Of a DNA stretch of 64,000 bases, positions 50,401 through 60,286 are shown in pieces (within the stretch, counting starts at the first letter, position 1; each line of letters opens with the position of its first letter). Origin of the DNA: Bacteroidota bacterium (GTDB lineage: Bacteria; Bacteroidota; Bacteroidia; Cytophagales; Cyclobacteriaceae); contig JAFDYU010000019.1 of assembly GCA_018267285.1 (NCBI GenBank), positions 62,001-126,000 on the forward strand, written 5' to 3'. The notes beneath the pieces are model-generated. The model searched no databases, was not told where the DNA came from, and saw only the letters and a program-made list of their open reading frames with translations. The position numbers and the translations under genes are program-made.

Positions 50401-51924
50401 CACGGCCAGGGGAGTGTCGTTCCCCATTGAGCCGAGTGCTTCTTTTCCGGTTTCGCACATCTGGGCAACAATTATTCGCAAATCTTCGGATGTAATGCCA
50501 AAAGAAATTTGCCGTTTCAAAAAAGTGACCGGGTCGTATTTATGAAAACTTCCCCCCGGCTCGGGCAGGTCTTGTAACCGAACTTTATTTTCTTTTACCC
50601 ACTTCCCGTATGGCTGCAGGGTACATATTTTCTTTTTCAGCTCGTCATCGCTGATGATTCGTCCTTGCTCCATGTCGACCACAAACATTTTGCCCGGCTG
50701 CAGCCTGCCTTTGGAAACAACTTTTGCCGGATCGACATCGAGCACGCCTACTTCGCTGGCCATGATAACGGTGTCGTCATTGGTGACCACAAAACGCGAT
50801 GGCCGAAGTCCATTTCTGTCGAGTGTGGCCCCTACAATCTTTCCATCGGTAAACGTGATTGAAGCGGGGCCATCCCACGGCTCCATGATGTTGGCGTGGT
50901 ATTCATAAAAATCTTTCTTCTTGGGGTCCATGTTGTCGTTGCCATCCCAGGCTTCGGGAATCAGCATCATCATTACATGTGGCAAAGAACGCCCGGCATG
51001 AACCAACAACTCAATGGCATTATCGAGATTTGAAGAATCGGATTGAACCGGGTTGCACACCGGAAGAATCATGTCCAACTCTTCGCGACTGAAATACTTT
51101 GACGAAAAAAAAGCCTCTTTCGACTTCAACCAATTGATATTTCCTTTAACCGTATTTATTTCGCCATTATGAGCGATGAACCGAAAAGGCTGGGCAAGCC
51201 GCCAGGACGGAAACGTGTTGGTAGAAAACCGTGAATGAATAACCGCTAACGCAGAAGTGACATCTTCGTTTTCAAGATCCGCAAAATAAGGACGTAGCTG
51301 ATGAGACGTGAGCATGCCCTTGTAGGCGATAGTTTTGTATGATAGCGATGAAAAATAGAATTGGTTGTCAACGCCTTTAACCAGGTCTGTTATTAGCTTA
51401 GTGGTATATTTTCTGAGGATGAAAAGCTTCCGCTCAAAATCATCGGCCGGTTGGGTGGAATCCGTTTTCTGTACAAAAATCTGCTCCATCACCGGCTCGG
51501 TGTTTATGGCCGATTCGCCCACCTCATTATTGAACACAGGCATTGCACGGTAACCCAAGAGCTTCATTTTCATTTTTTTCACCTGGCGATTGAGCACCGT
51601 GCGGCATTCTTCACGCACGTTTGGGTCGCGAGGAAAAAACACGAGGCCTACTCCATATTCGCCAAAAGCAGGCAGCTTGAATCCAAGTTTGCTGCACTCG
51701 GTTAAAAAGAATTCATGAGGAATTTGAATGAGGATGCCGGCTCCATCACCCGTATTGGGTTCACAGCCACACGCGCCACGGTGGCTCATGCGCTCCAGCA
51801 TGGTGAGCGCGTCTGTAACTAGTTGATGCGACTTTCTGCCTTTAATGTTGGCCACGAACCCCACTCCGCATGAGTCGTGTTCGAAGGCGGGGTGATACAA
51901 TCCGCTTTGTTGTTGCTCTTTCAA
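47407..51924 (-). CDS. gltB: Glutamate synthase large (alpha) subunit
   Basis: A 1505-residue enzyme. An N-terminal class II amidotransferase domain has the nucleophile Cys19 in HDSCGVGFVA; residues before it form a propeptide. The central FMN domain has the 3Fe-4S cluster cysteines around CIMMRKCHLNTCPVG, and the C-terminal beta-helix domain has repeated Gly-rich strands. The start is TTG at 51924: a stop codon lies only 12 bases upstream in frame, no ATG is in frame, and the conserved N-terminus begins immediately. The one other ATG nearby is out of frame. Confidence 0.95.
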   Translation of the reverse strand: MKEQQQSGLYHPAFEHDSCGVGFVANIKGRKSHQLVTDALTMLERMSHRGACGCEPNTGDGAGILIQIPHEFFLTECSKLGFKLPAFGEYGVGLVFFPRDPNVREECRTVLNRQVKKMKMKLLGYRAMPVFNNEVGESAINTEPVMEQIFVQKTDSTQPADDFERKLFILRKYTTKLITDLVKGVDNQFYFSSLSYKTIAYKGMLTSHQLRPYFADLENEDVTSALAVIHSRFSTNTFPSWRLAQPFRFIAHNGEINTVKGNINWLKSKEAFFSSKYFSREELDMILPVCNPVQSDSSNLDNAIELLVHAGRSLPHVMMMLIPEAWDGNDNMDPKKKDFYEYHANIMEPWDGPASITFTDGKIVGATLDRNGLRPSRFVVTNDDTVIMASEVGVLDVDPAKVVSKGRLQPGKMFVVDMEQGRIISDDELKKKICTLQPYGKWVKENKVRLQDLPEPGGSFHKYDPVTFLKRQISFGITSEDLRIIVAQMCETGKEALGSMGNDTPLAVLSQQAQHFSNYFKQLFAQVTNPPIDPIRERMIMSLASHVGGSLNLLEESPQHCLTLELPTPVLSNAELEKIRYIDHRHLQTKTIYTYFKADGSAGALEKGLSRVCQYVTDAVEDGFTIIILSDRSFDSGHTQIPSLLAVAAVHHDLIRKGIRGKVGLLIEAGDVWETHHFATLLGYGASGINPYLVYQTIHDLKKKNQLSEGLTEEKAIYNYKKAVAGELLKIMSKMGISTLQSYHGAQIFEALGIGSEVIDRYFSGTVSRIGGLTLDDIAREALAKHRLAFPKTSNLQPYLPVGGVYQWKMSGESHLFTPQTIHLLQHSTQTNNYDVFKKYSALINAQSEKAITLRSLLKFKRSQSISIDEVEPIENIFKRFATGAMSFGSISYEAHSTLAIAMNRIGGKSNSGEGGEDEIRFHKKENGDWENSAIKQVASGRFGVTSYYLTNASELQIKMAQGAKPGEGGQLPGHKVDDWIGRVRHSTPGVGLISPPPHHDIYSIEDLAQLIFDLKNANQKARINVKLVSEAGVGTIASGVAKAHADVILISGHDGGTGASPLSSIRHAGLPWELGLAEAHQTLVRNKLRGRVTLQTDGQIRTGRDLAIAALLGAEEWGVATAALVTAGCIMMRKCHLNTCPVGVATQNKELRALFTGKPEYVVNLFHFLAQELREVMAELGFRTVNEMVGQTDRLEVRNTDAHWKYKNLNLNVILHKEAMSLDTPLYKQEEQDHGIETVLDRKLLQIAEPALTKAENVSAVFPISNQDRATGTMLSNEVSKLFLAEGLPANTIHFKFEGTAGQSFAAFAAKGLTFELEGDANDYFGKGLSGANLILYPPAQSKFNASTNMIVGNVALYGATSGKVFIKGMAGERFAVRNSGVKVVVEGVGDHGCEYMTGGTVVILGETGRNFAAGMSGGVAYVWDAHKSFVRNCNMEMVLLDTLDTDDLELLKTMIEEHIGYTKSETAAQLLNSWSKSVHDFIKVMPVDYKAVIEKRKIKANII

Positions 51925-52083
51925 ATTTAGTTGTCATAAAAAGGTGAGCAATAAAAATAGGTGATGAAAAATGTAAAAAGAAAAATGTGAACAAAAAATA
52001 ATAAATATTTTAGCCACCCAAACTAACAGTCATTAGCGAAATCGTTTGTTAGTCTATCGGTTTAGTCGCTTTAATTTTTTTGT

Positions 52084-52114
52084 AAAAAAAAACAGGCAGG
52101 ATTTCTCCTGCCTG
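52084..52114 (-). terminator. Rho-independent terminator of secDF
   Basis: On the minus strand a perfect 9-base stem, CAGGCAGGA/TCCTGCCTG (arms 52106-52114 and 52093-52101), encloses a GAAA tetraloop (52102-52105). It is followed by nine U (52092-52084). It lies 25 bases after the secDF stop and separates that gene from gltB. It is the clearest intrinsic terminator in the window. Confidence 0.85.
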
Positions 52115-52139
52115 CGAGTTATTCTTTTATGTAACGTTG

Positions 52140-55100
52140 TTAAGCAATAACCTTGGATTGGGATTTTTCTTCCTTGGCGTATTCTCTATCGAAGTCGAGC
52201 ACGATGGGAGATGCAATGAAGATGGAAGAATAGGTACCTATCAACATACCCACCACCAACGCAAACGAGAAACCTCTCAATACTTCTCCTCCAAAAATGA
52301 GGAGCACGATCACCACTATCAAAACAGTGCCGGAGGTGATGAGTGTACGGCTGAGGGTACTGTTAATGGCATCGTTGAAAACTTTTGCATGATTATGGTT
52401 AGCCCCGAAACTCAGATACTCCCGGATTCGGTCGAAAATGATTACCGTATCGTTGATGGAGTAACCAATGATGGTTAAAATGGCAGCTACAAAAATCTGG
52501 TCGATCTCAAACGAAAGCCCAAAAGCGTGGGCAATGCCAAATGCGGCAATTACAAATAGTGCATCGTGGGCGGTGGCAACAATAGCTCCGGTGCTGAACT
52601 GCCACTTTTTAAAACGGATCAGGATATAAACAAAAATCACAATGAGGGAGTAGATGCTGGCCTTGAAAGCCGAAGATTTGATGTCTTCGGCAATAGTGGC
52701 ATCTACTTTTAGCGACTTGCCGATGGTGAAATGATCGTTATCGAGTTGAGCATCGTTTTCCGAGTGCTTGATGCCGCTAAATTTCTCGATGGCTTCAATC
52801 AGTGCGGTTCTTACTTTTTCGTCTGCATTATCAGAGGGGTCATCTATCAGGTAAGAGGTAGTTACCTGCATCACATCGTTGCTGCCGTAGTTTTTTACTT
52901 CGGTACTCGAGTTTTTGAAACTCTCGCTCAACGCTACCTTCATGTCTGTTGCCACAACCGGCTTGCTGAAGGCTACCACATACGAGCGCCCACCTTTGAA
53001 GTCGACACCCATATTCAATCCCTGAATGGCAATAAGTATGAATCCGATAACCATTATCGATCCGGAGAATGCGTAGGCTTTATAGCGGTTGCCAATAAAG
53101 TTGAATTCTCCGCGCTTCCGAACGAGCGCAGCCAAAGGCGATTCAAACGATACGTTCGCATCGTCTCCTTTGCGAGTCATAAATTCAATAATCACACGTG
53201 AGATGTAAACAGCAGAAAAGAAGGAAGTGACAATACCGATCATCAAAACGATGGCAAAACCTTTTAAGGGGCCTTGTCCAAATACAAAAAGGAATGCGCC
53301 CGTCATGAACGTAGTAAAGTTCGAGTCGAAGATGGTGGTAAATGCACGTTCGTATCCTTTTTTAATAGCATCGCGAAGTTTGCGCCCCATTTTCAATTCT
53401 TCTTTCACTCGCTCGTAAATCACCACGTTGGCATCAACCGCCATAGCCATAGTGAGCACAATACCTGCAATGCCCGGCAGGGTGAGGGCGGCATTAAGTT
53501 GAGCTAAAATTCCAAGGATGAAGAAAATATTGAAAAGCAGCGCAAGATTGGCTACCCATCCGCCTTTCGAGTAATAGGTAATCATAAAGATTACAATCAA
53601 GGCAAGACCACAAGCCATAGAAACGAGGCCTTGGCTTTGTGCGGTTTGCCCTAACGATGATCCAACAATGGCTTGTTCAACAATTCTTGTAGGTGCAGGA
53701 AGCGATCCGGCTTTAAGCACTAGGGCCAAATCCTTGGCTTCTTCGGTAGTGAAATTGCCTGTAATTTGCGAGTTCCCATTTGGAATTTCGCCTTGCACGG
53801 TTGGCGCGGTGTAAACGTAGTTGTCAAGAACGATAGCCACACGACCTTGTTGCGGTGATTTGGCGGCTTCGGCAGCGGTAATTTTCGCCCAGGCACGCGC
53901 GCCACTTGCATTCATCGTCATACTTACCGAAGGACGCGCAAACTGATCGAAGTCTGAGCGGGCGTCCGTAATCACTTCTCCGGTGAGCAGCGGTCGGCCG
54001 CTGCGTCCCAGGTTCACAAAATTTAAATGAATGTCATCCACTCCTTTGGTGATGTCGGGGTTCGACTTTACATCCCAAAAGAAGCCTATGCTACGAGGCA
54101 GAAGAGCCCGAACATCTTCACGTTTGAAAATACTATTGATGGTAGCCGTGTCTTTGGTAGAATACAAAAACGCACCGGGCTGTGTGCTCAGCGAAAGGAG
54201 CGGAGAGGAGGTTGCGGAGCGCAAAGAGTCAAGCGATGATTTGGTACTGTCTGTACCGGTTTTTGCTAATTGTTTTTCAAGGGCAGATTTAATTGTGTCT
54301 GTTTTTACTACTGGGCTGGAGGGTACGTCTTCGATTTTGGCTTCTGTCTTTGCTACGGCTTTTTTGGCGTTTTGCTCCCTCAGCAATAATTGATTTATCG
54401 CCATTAACGATTGACTAAGCTGAGGGTCATACGTTTCCACAACTTCCCAAAACTCAAGGCGTGCAACTCCCTGTAAGAGCTTGCGCACACGCTGTGGGTT
54501 GTCGGCACCCGGAATTTCAATTTGAATACGGTTGGAACCTTGAAGCCGCTGAATGTTGGGTTGGGAAGTTCCAAACTGGTCGATACGTGTTTTTAAAATT
54601 GTAAAAGAACGATCGATAGCATCTTTAATTTCTTTGCCTAAAAACTTCATTACGGCATCATCGCTGTCGGTAAGTTTTACTTTGTCTTTATTGGCCGTGG
54701 AGGTGAAAAGCGAAGCCAACGTACGGTCCGGATTTGCTTCTTTAAACGATTTGTAGAAAAGTTGTAAAAGATTTCCGTTCGTGGCTTTTTCTTGTTGTAT
54801 TGCTTTTTGCAGCGCAGCAATAAACGCGGGGTCCTGATTATTTCCGCTTAAACCACGGATAATATCTGCAGGAGAAATTTCAAGCACCACGTGCATGCCA
54901 CCCTGCAAGTCGAGTCCAAGACTTAATTCGTTGTCTTTAACATCTTTGTACGTGTACTCCATCCCAAAAATGTTGTAAACCGGTTTGTTCCAGAGCGAGT
55001 CGAGATATCGTTGTTTTTTATCGAGGTCGATCGAACCGTTTTTGTCGGTTGCTTGTGCGATGGCATCTTGCTGCACATTTCTGCTCACCAGTGTAAACGA

Positions 55101-55166
55101 CAGATAATACAGACACAGGGCTGTAATCACTATCGTGAGCACCACCACTACTCCTTTGTTTTGCAT
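52140..55166 (-). CDS. secDF: Protein translocase subunit SecDF (fusion)
   Basis: A 1008-residue inner-membrane protein uniting SecD and SecF. It uses the proton gradient to help pull proteins through the Sec channel on the periplasmic side. SecD part: LGLDLQGGMHVVLEI, the large P1 domain, then helices with AMAVDANVVIYERVKEE. SecF part: GVDFKGGRSYVV, then GYSINDTVIIFDRIRE. The fused form is usual in Bacteroidota. The periplasmic domain holds a low-complexity Lys/Ser/Thr stretch near residues 270-320. Confidence 0.95.
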   Translation of the reverse strand: MQNKGVVVVLTIVITALCLYYLSFTLVSRNVQQDAIAQATDKNGSIDLDKKQRYLDSLWNKPVYNIFGMEYTYKDVKDNELSLGLDLQGGMHVVLEISPADIIRGLSGNNQDPAFIAALQKAIQQEKATNGNLLQLFYKSFKEANPDRTLASLFTSTANKDKVKLTDSDDAVMKFLGKEIKDAIDRSFTILKTRIDQFGTSQPNIQRLQGSNRIQIEIPGADNPQRVRKLLQGVARLEFWEVVETYDPQLSQSLMAINQLLLREQNAKKAVAKTEAKIEDVPSSPVVKTDTIKSALEKQLAKTGTDSTKSSLDSLRSATSSPLLSLSTQPGAFLYSTKDTATINSIFKREDVRALLPRSIGFFWDVKSNPDITKGVDDIHLNFVNLGRSGRPLLTGEVITDARSDFDQFARPSVSMTMNASGARAWAKITAAEAAKSPQQGRVAIVLDNYVYTAPTVQGEIPNGNSQITGNFTTEEAKDLALVLKAGSLPAPTRIVEQAIVGSSLGQTAQSQGLVSMACGLALIVIFMITYYSKGGWVANLALLFNIFFILGILAQLNAALTLPGIAGIVLTMAMAVDANVVIYERVKEELKMGRKLRDAIKKGYERAFTTIFDSNFTTFMTGAFLFVFGQGPLKGFAIVLMIGIVTSFFSAVYISRVIIEFMTRKGDDANVSFESPLAALVRKRGEFNFIGNRYKAYAFSGSIMVIGFILIAIQGLNMGVDFKGGRSYVVAFSKPVVATDMKVALSESFKNSSTEVKNYGSNDVMQVTTSYLIDDPSDNADEKVRTALIEAIEKFSGIKHSENDAQLDNDHFTIGKSLKVDATIAEDIKSSAFKASIYSLIVIFVYILIRFKKWQFSTGAIVATAHDALFVIAAFGIAHAFGLSFEIDQIFVAAILTIIGYSINDTVIIFDRIREYLSFGANHNHAKVFNDAINSTLSRTLITSGTVLIVVIVLLIFGGEVLRGFSFALVVGMLIGTYSSIFIASPIVLDFDREYAKEEKSQSKVIA

Positions 55167-55270
55167 AACTACTTAATTTGAAATTTGAGGATAATTATTT
55201 GAAAATTTTGAAATACGAATAGTCGATCGTTTCTACGATTAACCATGAACGAACAACGGATAACTAATAT

Positions 55271-55603
55271 TTAGGGGGCGTTGGGCGAGATGATAACCCG
55301 GAACAGTGTTTTTAAAAACTTGATTGTTGTCTTTTGAACAAAAACAAGCTTTTCATTTTTATTGGATGAATCGCTGATTTCTTCAAGAAGAGAGGATTGT
55401 TGTTGTTGATTCAATTCAACCGACTGGCCTTGAGCCGTTACATCGGAGGGGGCGTGGATTGTAACTTCTTTTTTGTCTTTTGATTTTCCAGCCTTGGCTT
55501 TAGTTAAATCTGCTTGATAGAAAGAATGCGAAAGCAAAATCACTGCTACCGTGCAGACACCCGCAGCCACCAGAATAAACCGTTGAAGTGATTTTAGTTT
55601 CAT
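55271..55603 (-). CDS. Small membrane-anchored protein of unknown function
   Basis: A 110-residue protein I do not recognise. One N-terminal hydrophobic segment (about residues 8-28), then a Lys- and Gln-rich polar linker (including SVELNQQQQSSLLEE), then a C-terminal amphipathic segment ending LFRVIISPNAP. ATG at 55603 was chosen over an upstream CTG/GTG extension because the promoter lies directly before it. It shows the same design as the small protein at 2291-2629, with a similar promoter arrangement. It is downstream of gcvP's 3' region and upstream of secDF's terminus on other transcripts. Confidence 0.55.
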   Translation of the reverse strand: MKLKSLQRFILVAAGVCTVAVILLSHSFYQADLTKAKAGKSKDKKEVTIHAPSDVTAQGQSVELNQQQQSSLLEEISDSSNKNEKLVFVQKTTIKFLKTLFRVIISPNAP

Positions 55604-55612
55604 TGGAAGGCA

Positions 55613-55642
55613 CAAAAGTAAGGATTAGAATGGATTTTACAA
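55613..55642 (-). promoter_or_regulatory. Consensus promoter for a near-leaderless transcript
   Basis: On the minus strand TTG (55642-55640), a spacer of 19 bases, then TACTTTTG (55620-55613). This is an ideal Bacteroidota promoter. The ATG is at 55603, so the leader is only a few bases. Confidence 0.6.
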
Positions 55643-55693
55643 TATGCCAATGGCCGTACAAAGTGCATTGCCATTGGCTATTGAAAACTGAAT

Positions 55694-58582
55694 TTAAGCC
55701 GTAGCTTCTTCTTTGGTATATAGTTCTATCGGCAGGCAACTGCACACTAAATTTCTGTCGCCATGCGCGTTGTCCACCCGGCTTACGGATGGCCAAAATT
55801 TACCTTCTTTCACGAAAGCCAACGGGTAAGCAGCCTTCTGCCTGCTGTACGGCAAAGACCAATTGTCGGCTGTGATAACCGCGGCCGTGTGTGGCGCGTT
55901 TTTCAATACATTATTCATTTTGTCGGCTTGGCCTTCTTCCACTTCGCGAATTTCTTTTCTTATTTCGATAAGGGTATCGACAAATCGATCCAGTTCTTCT
56001 TTGGGTTCGCTCTCGGTGGGCTCGATCATCAGCGTGCCGGCAACCGGAAAAGAAACCGTGGGCGCATGAAAACCGTAATCCATCAATCGCTTGGCAATAT
56101 CTTCTACTTCAATTCCCGATTTTTTAAAGTCGCGGCAATCCACAATCATTTCGTGAGCGCACCGTCCGTTGGCTCCGGTATATAAAATTTTGTAATGCCC
56201 GCTCAATCGTTCTTTAATATAATTGGCGTTGAGTATGGCGAGTTTTGTTGCGTTGGTTAAGCCTTCGCCTCCCATCATGGCAATGTATGCGTACGAAATA
56301 GCGAGGATACTTGCGCTTCCGTACGGAGCGGCCGATACCGCGTGAATGGCTTTTTCGCCTCCGGTTTTTACCACCGGATGGCCGGGTAAGAAGGGTTTCA
56401 ATTTATCGTTCACACAAATCGGGCCCATGCCCGGGCCACCACCACCGTGGGGAATGCAAAATGTTTTATGGAGGTTGAGGTGGCAAACATCGGCACCAAT
56501 ATTGGCTGGCGATGTTAAGCCTACTTGTGCGTTCATATTCGCACCATCCATATACACAAGCCCACCGTTTTTATGAATGGTCTCGCAAATGTCAACAATC
56601 GATTCTTCAAACACTCCGTGTGTTGACGGATACGTTACCATCAAACAAGAAAGATCGGCTTGGTGTTGCTCTGCTTTTGCTTTAAGGTCTGCAACATCAA
56701 TTTTTCCTTCGGCATCCGATTTCACCACCACCACGTTCATGCCCGCCATTACTGCGCTGGCCGGATTCGTGCCGTGTGCCGATGCGGGTATCAATGCCAC
56801 GTTTCTTTTTCCCTCGCCCCGGCTTTCATGATAGGCACGAATAGTGAGAAGGCCTGCGTATTCACCTTGCGCACCGCTGTTGGGTTGCAAGGAAACGCCC
56901 GTGAAACCGGTAATTTCTTTCAACCAGTTTTCCAGGTTGGTAATCAGTTCTTGATAGCCTTCCGTTTGATTGCTTGGCGCGAACGGATGCATTTGGCCGA
57001 GCTCAGGCCAGGTTACCGGTATCATTTCGGTGGTTGCATTCAGTTTCATGGTGCACGAACCGAGAGAGATCATAGAATGCACCATCGAAAGGTCTTTGTT
57101 TTCCAAACGCTTGATGTAGCGCAACATCTCATGTTCGGAGTGATGCGAGTTGAAAACCGGGTGGGTTAGTACCTGCGATTGCCGTATGAGTGACGAAGGC
57201 CAGCTTAGTTCGAACATACCATTTTGGTCATTCTGATTGGTAGAACTCTTTCCGCATGCTTGGGCAAAAACCGATAAAATATTTTTTACATCGCTATGCG
57301 AAGTAGTTTCATCCACCGAAATTCCGATTGTGCCATCGCCAAAGTAACGGAAGTTCATTCTGTTGTTTTCGGCAAGCGTCTTTAGTTTTGAAGAATCGGC
57401 TCCAGAAATTTTCAGCGTATCGAAATAATTTTCATTTTGTTGCTTCAATCCCAATGCTTCAACCCCAGCCGATAGCATTTTGGTGAGCCCGTGAATTCTT
57501 CCGGCAATTTTTTTCAAACCTTCCGGGCCGTGATAGACGGCATACATACTGGCCATTACCGAAAGCAGGACTTGTGCCGTACAAATATTGGAAGTTGCTT
57601 TTTCCCTACGAATGTGTTGCTCGCGTGTTTGGAGTGCCATGCGATAAGCCGGGTTTCCGCTTGCGTCAACGGAAACACCGATGATGCGGCCCGGCATTTG
57701 GCGCTTGAACTCATCTTTTGTGGCGAAGAAAGCTGCGTGCGGCCCGCCAAAGCCCATGGGCACGCCAAACCGCTGCGATGAACCCACCACCACATCGGCA
57801 CCCATTTCTCCGGGCGATTTAAGGAGCAACAAACTCATTAAATCGGCACCGACTACAACAAAAATATTTTTTTCGTGTGCCGCAGCAATAAACGATGAGT
57901 AATCTTTAACCGCCCCGTTGTTGTCGGGGTTTTGAAGATATACTCCAAACAAAGTATCGTCTGTAATATCTACTTTAGAAATATTGCCAATCACCAATTC
58001 CACCTCCAGGGGTGCCGATCTTGTTTTTAAAAGATCAATGACCTGCGGAAAAACATTTTCATCTACAAAAAATTTGCTTGCATTTTTTTTCACGGGCTTG
58101 CGCGAAGCTAATAGTAGATGCAATGCTTCGGCTGCTGCGGTTGCTTCGTCCAGCAGCGAAGCGTTGGCAATTTCCATCCCGCACAAATCCATGATTAGGG
58201 TTTGGTAATTGATCAGCGCCTCCATGCGGCCTTGAGCAATTTCGGCTTGATAAGGTGTATAAGCCGTGTACCATCCGGGGTTTTCTAAAATGTTTCTTAA
58301 AATAACCCCCGGTGTTATGCAGTTGTAGTAGCCCGTGCCGATGTACGATTTGAAGATTTTATTTTTGGATACGCTACTTTTAAATCCATTGAGAAAATCA
58401 TACTCAGATTGTGCGGCCGGCAGATTCAATGGCTTCTTCAGGCGAATGGCCGAGGGTATGGTTTGGCCGATAAGTTCGTCTACCGATTTTGCATTTACGG
58501 TTTTCAGCATCGCGGCAATCTGATTTGCATCCGGTGCATTGTGGCGGCTTTCAAATTTTTCGGAGTAGGCAGGGTCTATCAT
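55694..58582 (-). CDS. gcvP: Glycine dehydrogenase (decarboxylating), P protein
   Basis: A 962-residue PLP enzyme of the glycine cleavage system. It decarboxylates glycine and passes the aminomethyl group to the lipoyl H protein. Both halves are fused. The C-terminal half has the PLP lysine in [22 protein letters not shown]. The N-terminal half has [33 protein letters not shown]. No gcvT or gcvH is next to it. Length is complete. Confidence 0.95.
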   Translation of the reverse strand: MIDPAYSEKFESRHNAPDANQIAAMLKTVNAKSVDELIGQTIPSAIRLKKPLNLPAAQSEYDFLNGFKSSVSKNKIFKSYIGTGYYNCITPGVILRNILENPGWYTAYTPYQAEIAQGRMEALINYQTLIMDLCGMEIANASLLDEATAAAEALHLLLASRKPVKKNASKFFVDENVFPQVIDLLKTRSAPLEVELVIGNISKVDITDDTLFGVYLQNPDNNGAVKDYSSFIAAAHEKNIFVVVGADLMSLLLLKSPGEMGADVVVGSSQRFGVPMGFGGPHAAFFATKDEFKRQMPGRIIGVSVDASGNPAYRMALQTREQHIRREKATSNICTAQVLLSVMASMYAVYHGPEGLKKIAGRIHGLTKMLSAGVEALGLKQQNENYFDTLKISGADSSKLKTLAENNRMNFRYFGDGTIGISVDETTSHSDVKNILSVFAQACGKSSTNQNDQNGMFELSWPSSLIRQSQVLTHPVFNSHHSEHEMLRYIKRLENKDLSMVHSMISLGSCTMKLNATTEMIPVTWPELGQMHPFAPSNQTEGYQELITNLENWLKEITGFTGVSLQPNSGAQGEYAGLLTIRAYHESRGEGKRNVALIPASAHGTNPASAVMAGMNVVVVKSDAEGKIDVADLKAKAEQHQADLSCLMVTYPSTHGVFEESIVDICETIHKNGGLVYMDGANMNAQVGLTSPANIGADVCHLNLHKTFCIPHGGGGPGMGPICVNDKLKPFLPGHPVVKTGGEKAIHAVSAAPYGSASILAISYAYIAMMGGEGLTNATKLAILNANYIKERLSGHYKILYTGANGRCAHEMIVDCRDFKKSGIEVEDIAKRLMDYGFHAPTVSFPVAGTLMIEPTESEPKEELDRFVDTLIEIRKEIREVEEGQADKMNNVLKNAPHTAAVITADNWSLPYSRQKAAYPLAFVKEGKFWPSVSRVDNAHGDRNLVCSCLPIELYTKEEATA

Positions 58583-58593
58583 TCGTTTATCTT

Positions 58594-58666
58594 TTCGTTG
58601 ATGGTTGATGGTTGTTCGTTATTGGTTAAAGGTTCGATTAACGATCAACCAACAACTAACAACGAA
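58594..58666. repeat. Imperfect inverted repeat between ndk and gcvP
   Basis: Two 28-base arms (58594-58621 and 58639-58666) match at 24 of 28 positions and enclose 17 bases. The arms are GTT-rich and built from short motifs such as CGTTATTGGTTA (58617-58628), which also occurs at 10271-10282. It has no U-run. It looks like an intergenic repeat family, not a classical terminator. Confidence 0.5.
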
Positions 58667-58671
58667 TTATT

Positions 58672-59091
58672 CTATAATCGTTCAAATTGTGAAAAGAAGA
58701 AACTTCCTTCAATCTCCGCATTGGCATCCGAGTCTGAGCCATGAATAGCGTTGGCGTCAATGGATTTTGCAAATAAAGCACGGATGGTTCCCTCGGCAGC
58801 TTTTTTGGGGTCGGTGGCGCCAATCAGTTTCCTGAAATCTTCAACGGCATTTTCTTTTTCTAAAATCATGGGTACAATGGCACCGCTGCTCATGTAGGTA
58901 CAAAGTTCACCGTAAAAAGGTCTTTCTTTATGGATTTCGTAAAATTTACCCGCAAGCTCTGTGCTTAGCCTTGTCTTTTTCATTGCAATAATGCGGAAAC
59001 CTGCTTCTTCGATCATCTTGGTGATTGCACCGGTATTGCCTGCACCCACGGCATCAGGCTTAATCATAGTAAACGTTCTGTTGGTAGCCAT
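58672..59091 (-). CDS. ndk: Nucleoside diphosphate kinase
   Basis: A 139-residue enzyme that exchanges the gamma phosphate between NTPs and NDPs. The start [17 protein letters not shown] and the active-site His in [15 protein letters not shown] are intact. ATG at 59091 is used since an upstream extension lacks homology. TACTTTTG on the minus strand at 59129-59122 is a plausible -7 element. Confidence 0.94.
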   Translation of the reverse strand: MATNRTFTMIKPDAVGAGNTGAITKMIEEAGFRIIAMKKTRLSTELAGKFYEIHKERPFYGELCTYMSSGAIVPMILEKENAVEDFRKLIGATDPKKAAEGTIRALFAKSIDANAIHGSDSDANAEIEGSFFFSQFERL

Positions 59092-59121
59092 TAGTAATTG
59101 GTTAGAATTGATATTTGGCCG

Positions 59122-59129
59122 CAAAAGTA
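59122..59129 (-). promoter_or_regulatory. -7 element of ndk
   Basis: TACTTTTG on the minus strand fits TAnnTTTG, 30 bases before the ndk ATG. No -33 element has ideal spacing. Confidence 0.35.
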
Positions 59130-59207
59130 TCAAAAGGATTACAAATTACTTATTACAAAGATCAGATTTCCCTACTCTTAAATTTGACATCAATCTGGAA
59201 CTTAAAT

Positions 59208-59237
59208 TTTGAATCTGTGATAGTAGCGTTATTTTTG
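59208..59237 (+). promoter_or_regulatory. Promoter of the nrnA-like gene
   Basis: TTTG at 59208-59211, 18 bases, TATTTTTG at 59230-59237; the ATG follows at 59248. Good Bacteroidota-type match; probably drives the run of same-strand genes to the window end. Confidence 0.5.
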
Positions 59238-59247
59238 CCCTCTTCTC

Positions 59248-60270
59248 ATGAAAGATTTGTCTGAATTAAAGTCCTTGCTTGCAGCACCGAAACGGGTGGC
59301 TATTGTTATGCACTTTAAACCCGATGCCGATGCCCTGGGTTCTTCACTGGGTCTTGCGGGTTTCTTAAAAAAGAAAGGCCACCAGGTTGAGGTGGTTTCC
59401 CCGAGCGATTTTCCCGAATTTCTTTCCTGGATGAAAGGTTCGGAAAACGTAACAGCCCTTTCAAAGAAATCGAATGAGCCCTTTGCCAAAGCTTCAAAAA
59501 TATTTGCCGAAGCCGACATTATTTTCTGTTTAGACTTTTCCAGCTTAGGTAGGATAAAGGAATTAGGCGAGGAAGTAAAAAAATCCGGTGCCGTAAAAGT
59601 GATGGTCGATCACCACCTGGAGCCCGAGGATTTTGCCGATTTCAGAAAATGGGATGTAACGGCAGCTTCCACCGCTCAATTGGTATTTGAATTTATTGAG
59701 GAGATAGGTGAAAAAAATTTGATCGACAGTTCAATAGCCGATTGCCTGTACGCAGGCTTGATGACCGACACGGGCAGTTTCAGGCACAACAACACTACCG
59801 CGCGCGAGTTTAGGGTGGCGCAAGAGGTGGTTGCCCTGGGTGCGAATCCAAGCGAAGTTGCCCGGCTTGTTTACGACACGAATTCGCTCTCGCGCCTGAG
59901 GCTCATTGGGTTTGCATTAAGCCAGCGCCTTACCGTGCTGCCCGAATTTTGTGTAGCGTACATCGCCCTTTCGCAAGAAGATTTAAAAAAACTGGACGCA
60001 CAGACGGGCGATACCGAAGGGCTGGTTAACTACGGGCTGTCGATAAAAGGTGTCCAAATGGCAGTTTTGATGTACGACCGAGGCGAAGAAATCAAAATTT
60101 CTTTCCGATCTTTGGGGGCTTTTTCAGTGAACGACTTTGCCCGTAAGCACTTTGAAGGCGGGGGGCACAGTAATGCTGCAGGCGGATCGTCTAAACAAAA
60201 CCTGAAGCAGACACTTGAAAAGTTTTTATCACTACTGCCTGAATATAAAGAACGATTAATCAACAACTAA
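59248..60270 (+). CDS. DHH family nanoRNase/pAp phosphatase (NrnA-like)
   Basis: A 340-residue DHH-DHHA1 phosphoesterase. It degrades 2-5 base RNA or DNA fragments and often hydrolyses 3'-phosphoadenosine 5'-phosphate. Metal motifs in order: MHFKPDADALGSSLG, CLDFSSLG, VDHHLEPEDF and MTDTGSFRHNNTTA. The DHHA1 substrate-binding motif is GGGHSNAAGG near the end. It starts a run of same-strand genes with short gaps. Confidence 0.92.
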   Translation: MKDLSELKSLLAAPKRVAIVMHFKPDADALGSSLGLAGFLKKKGHQVEVVSPSDFPEFLSWMKGSENVTALSKKSNEPFAKASKIFAEADIIFCLDFSSLGRIKELGEEVKKSGAVKVMVDHHLEPEDFADFRKWDVTAASTAQLVFEFIEEIGEKNLIDSSIADCLYAGLMTDTGSFRHNNTTAREFRVAQEVVALGANPSEVARLVYDTNSLSRLRLIGFALSQRLTVLPEFCVAYIALSQEDLKKLDAQTGDTEGLVNYGLSIKGVQMAVLMYDRGEEIKISFRSLGAFSVNDFARKHFEGGGHSNAAGGSSKQNLKQTLEKFLSLLPEYKERLINN

Positions 60271-60286
60271 CCATTTCAATTTACTC

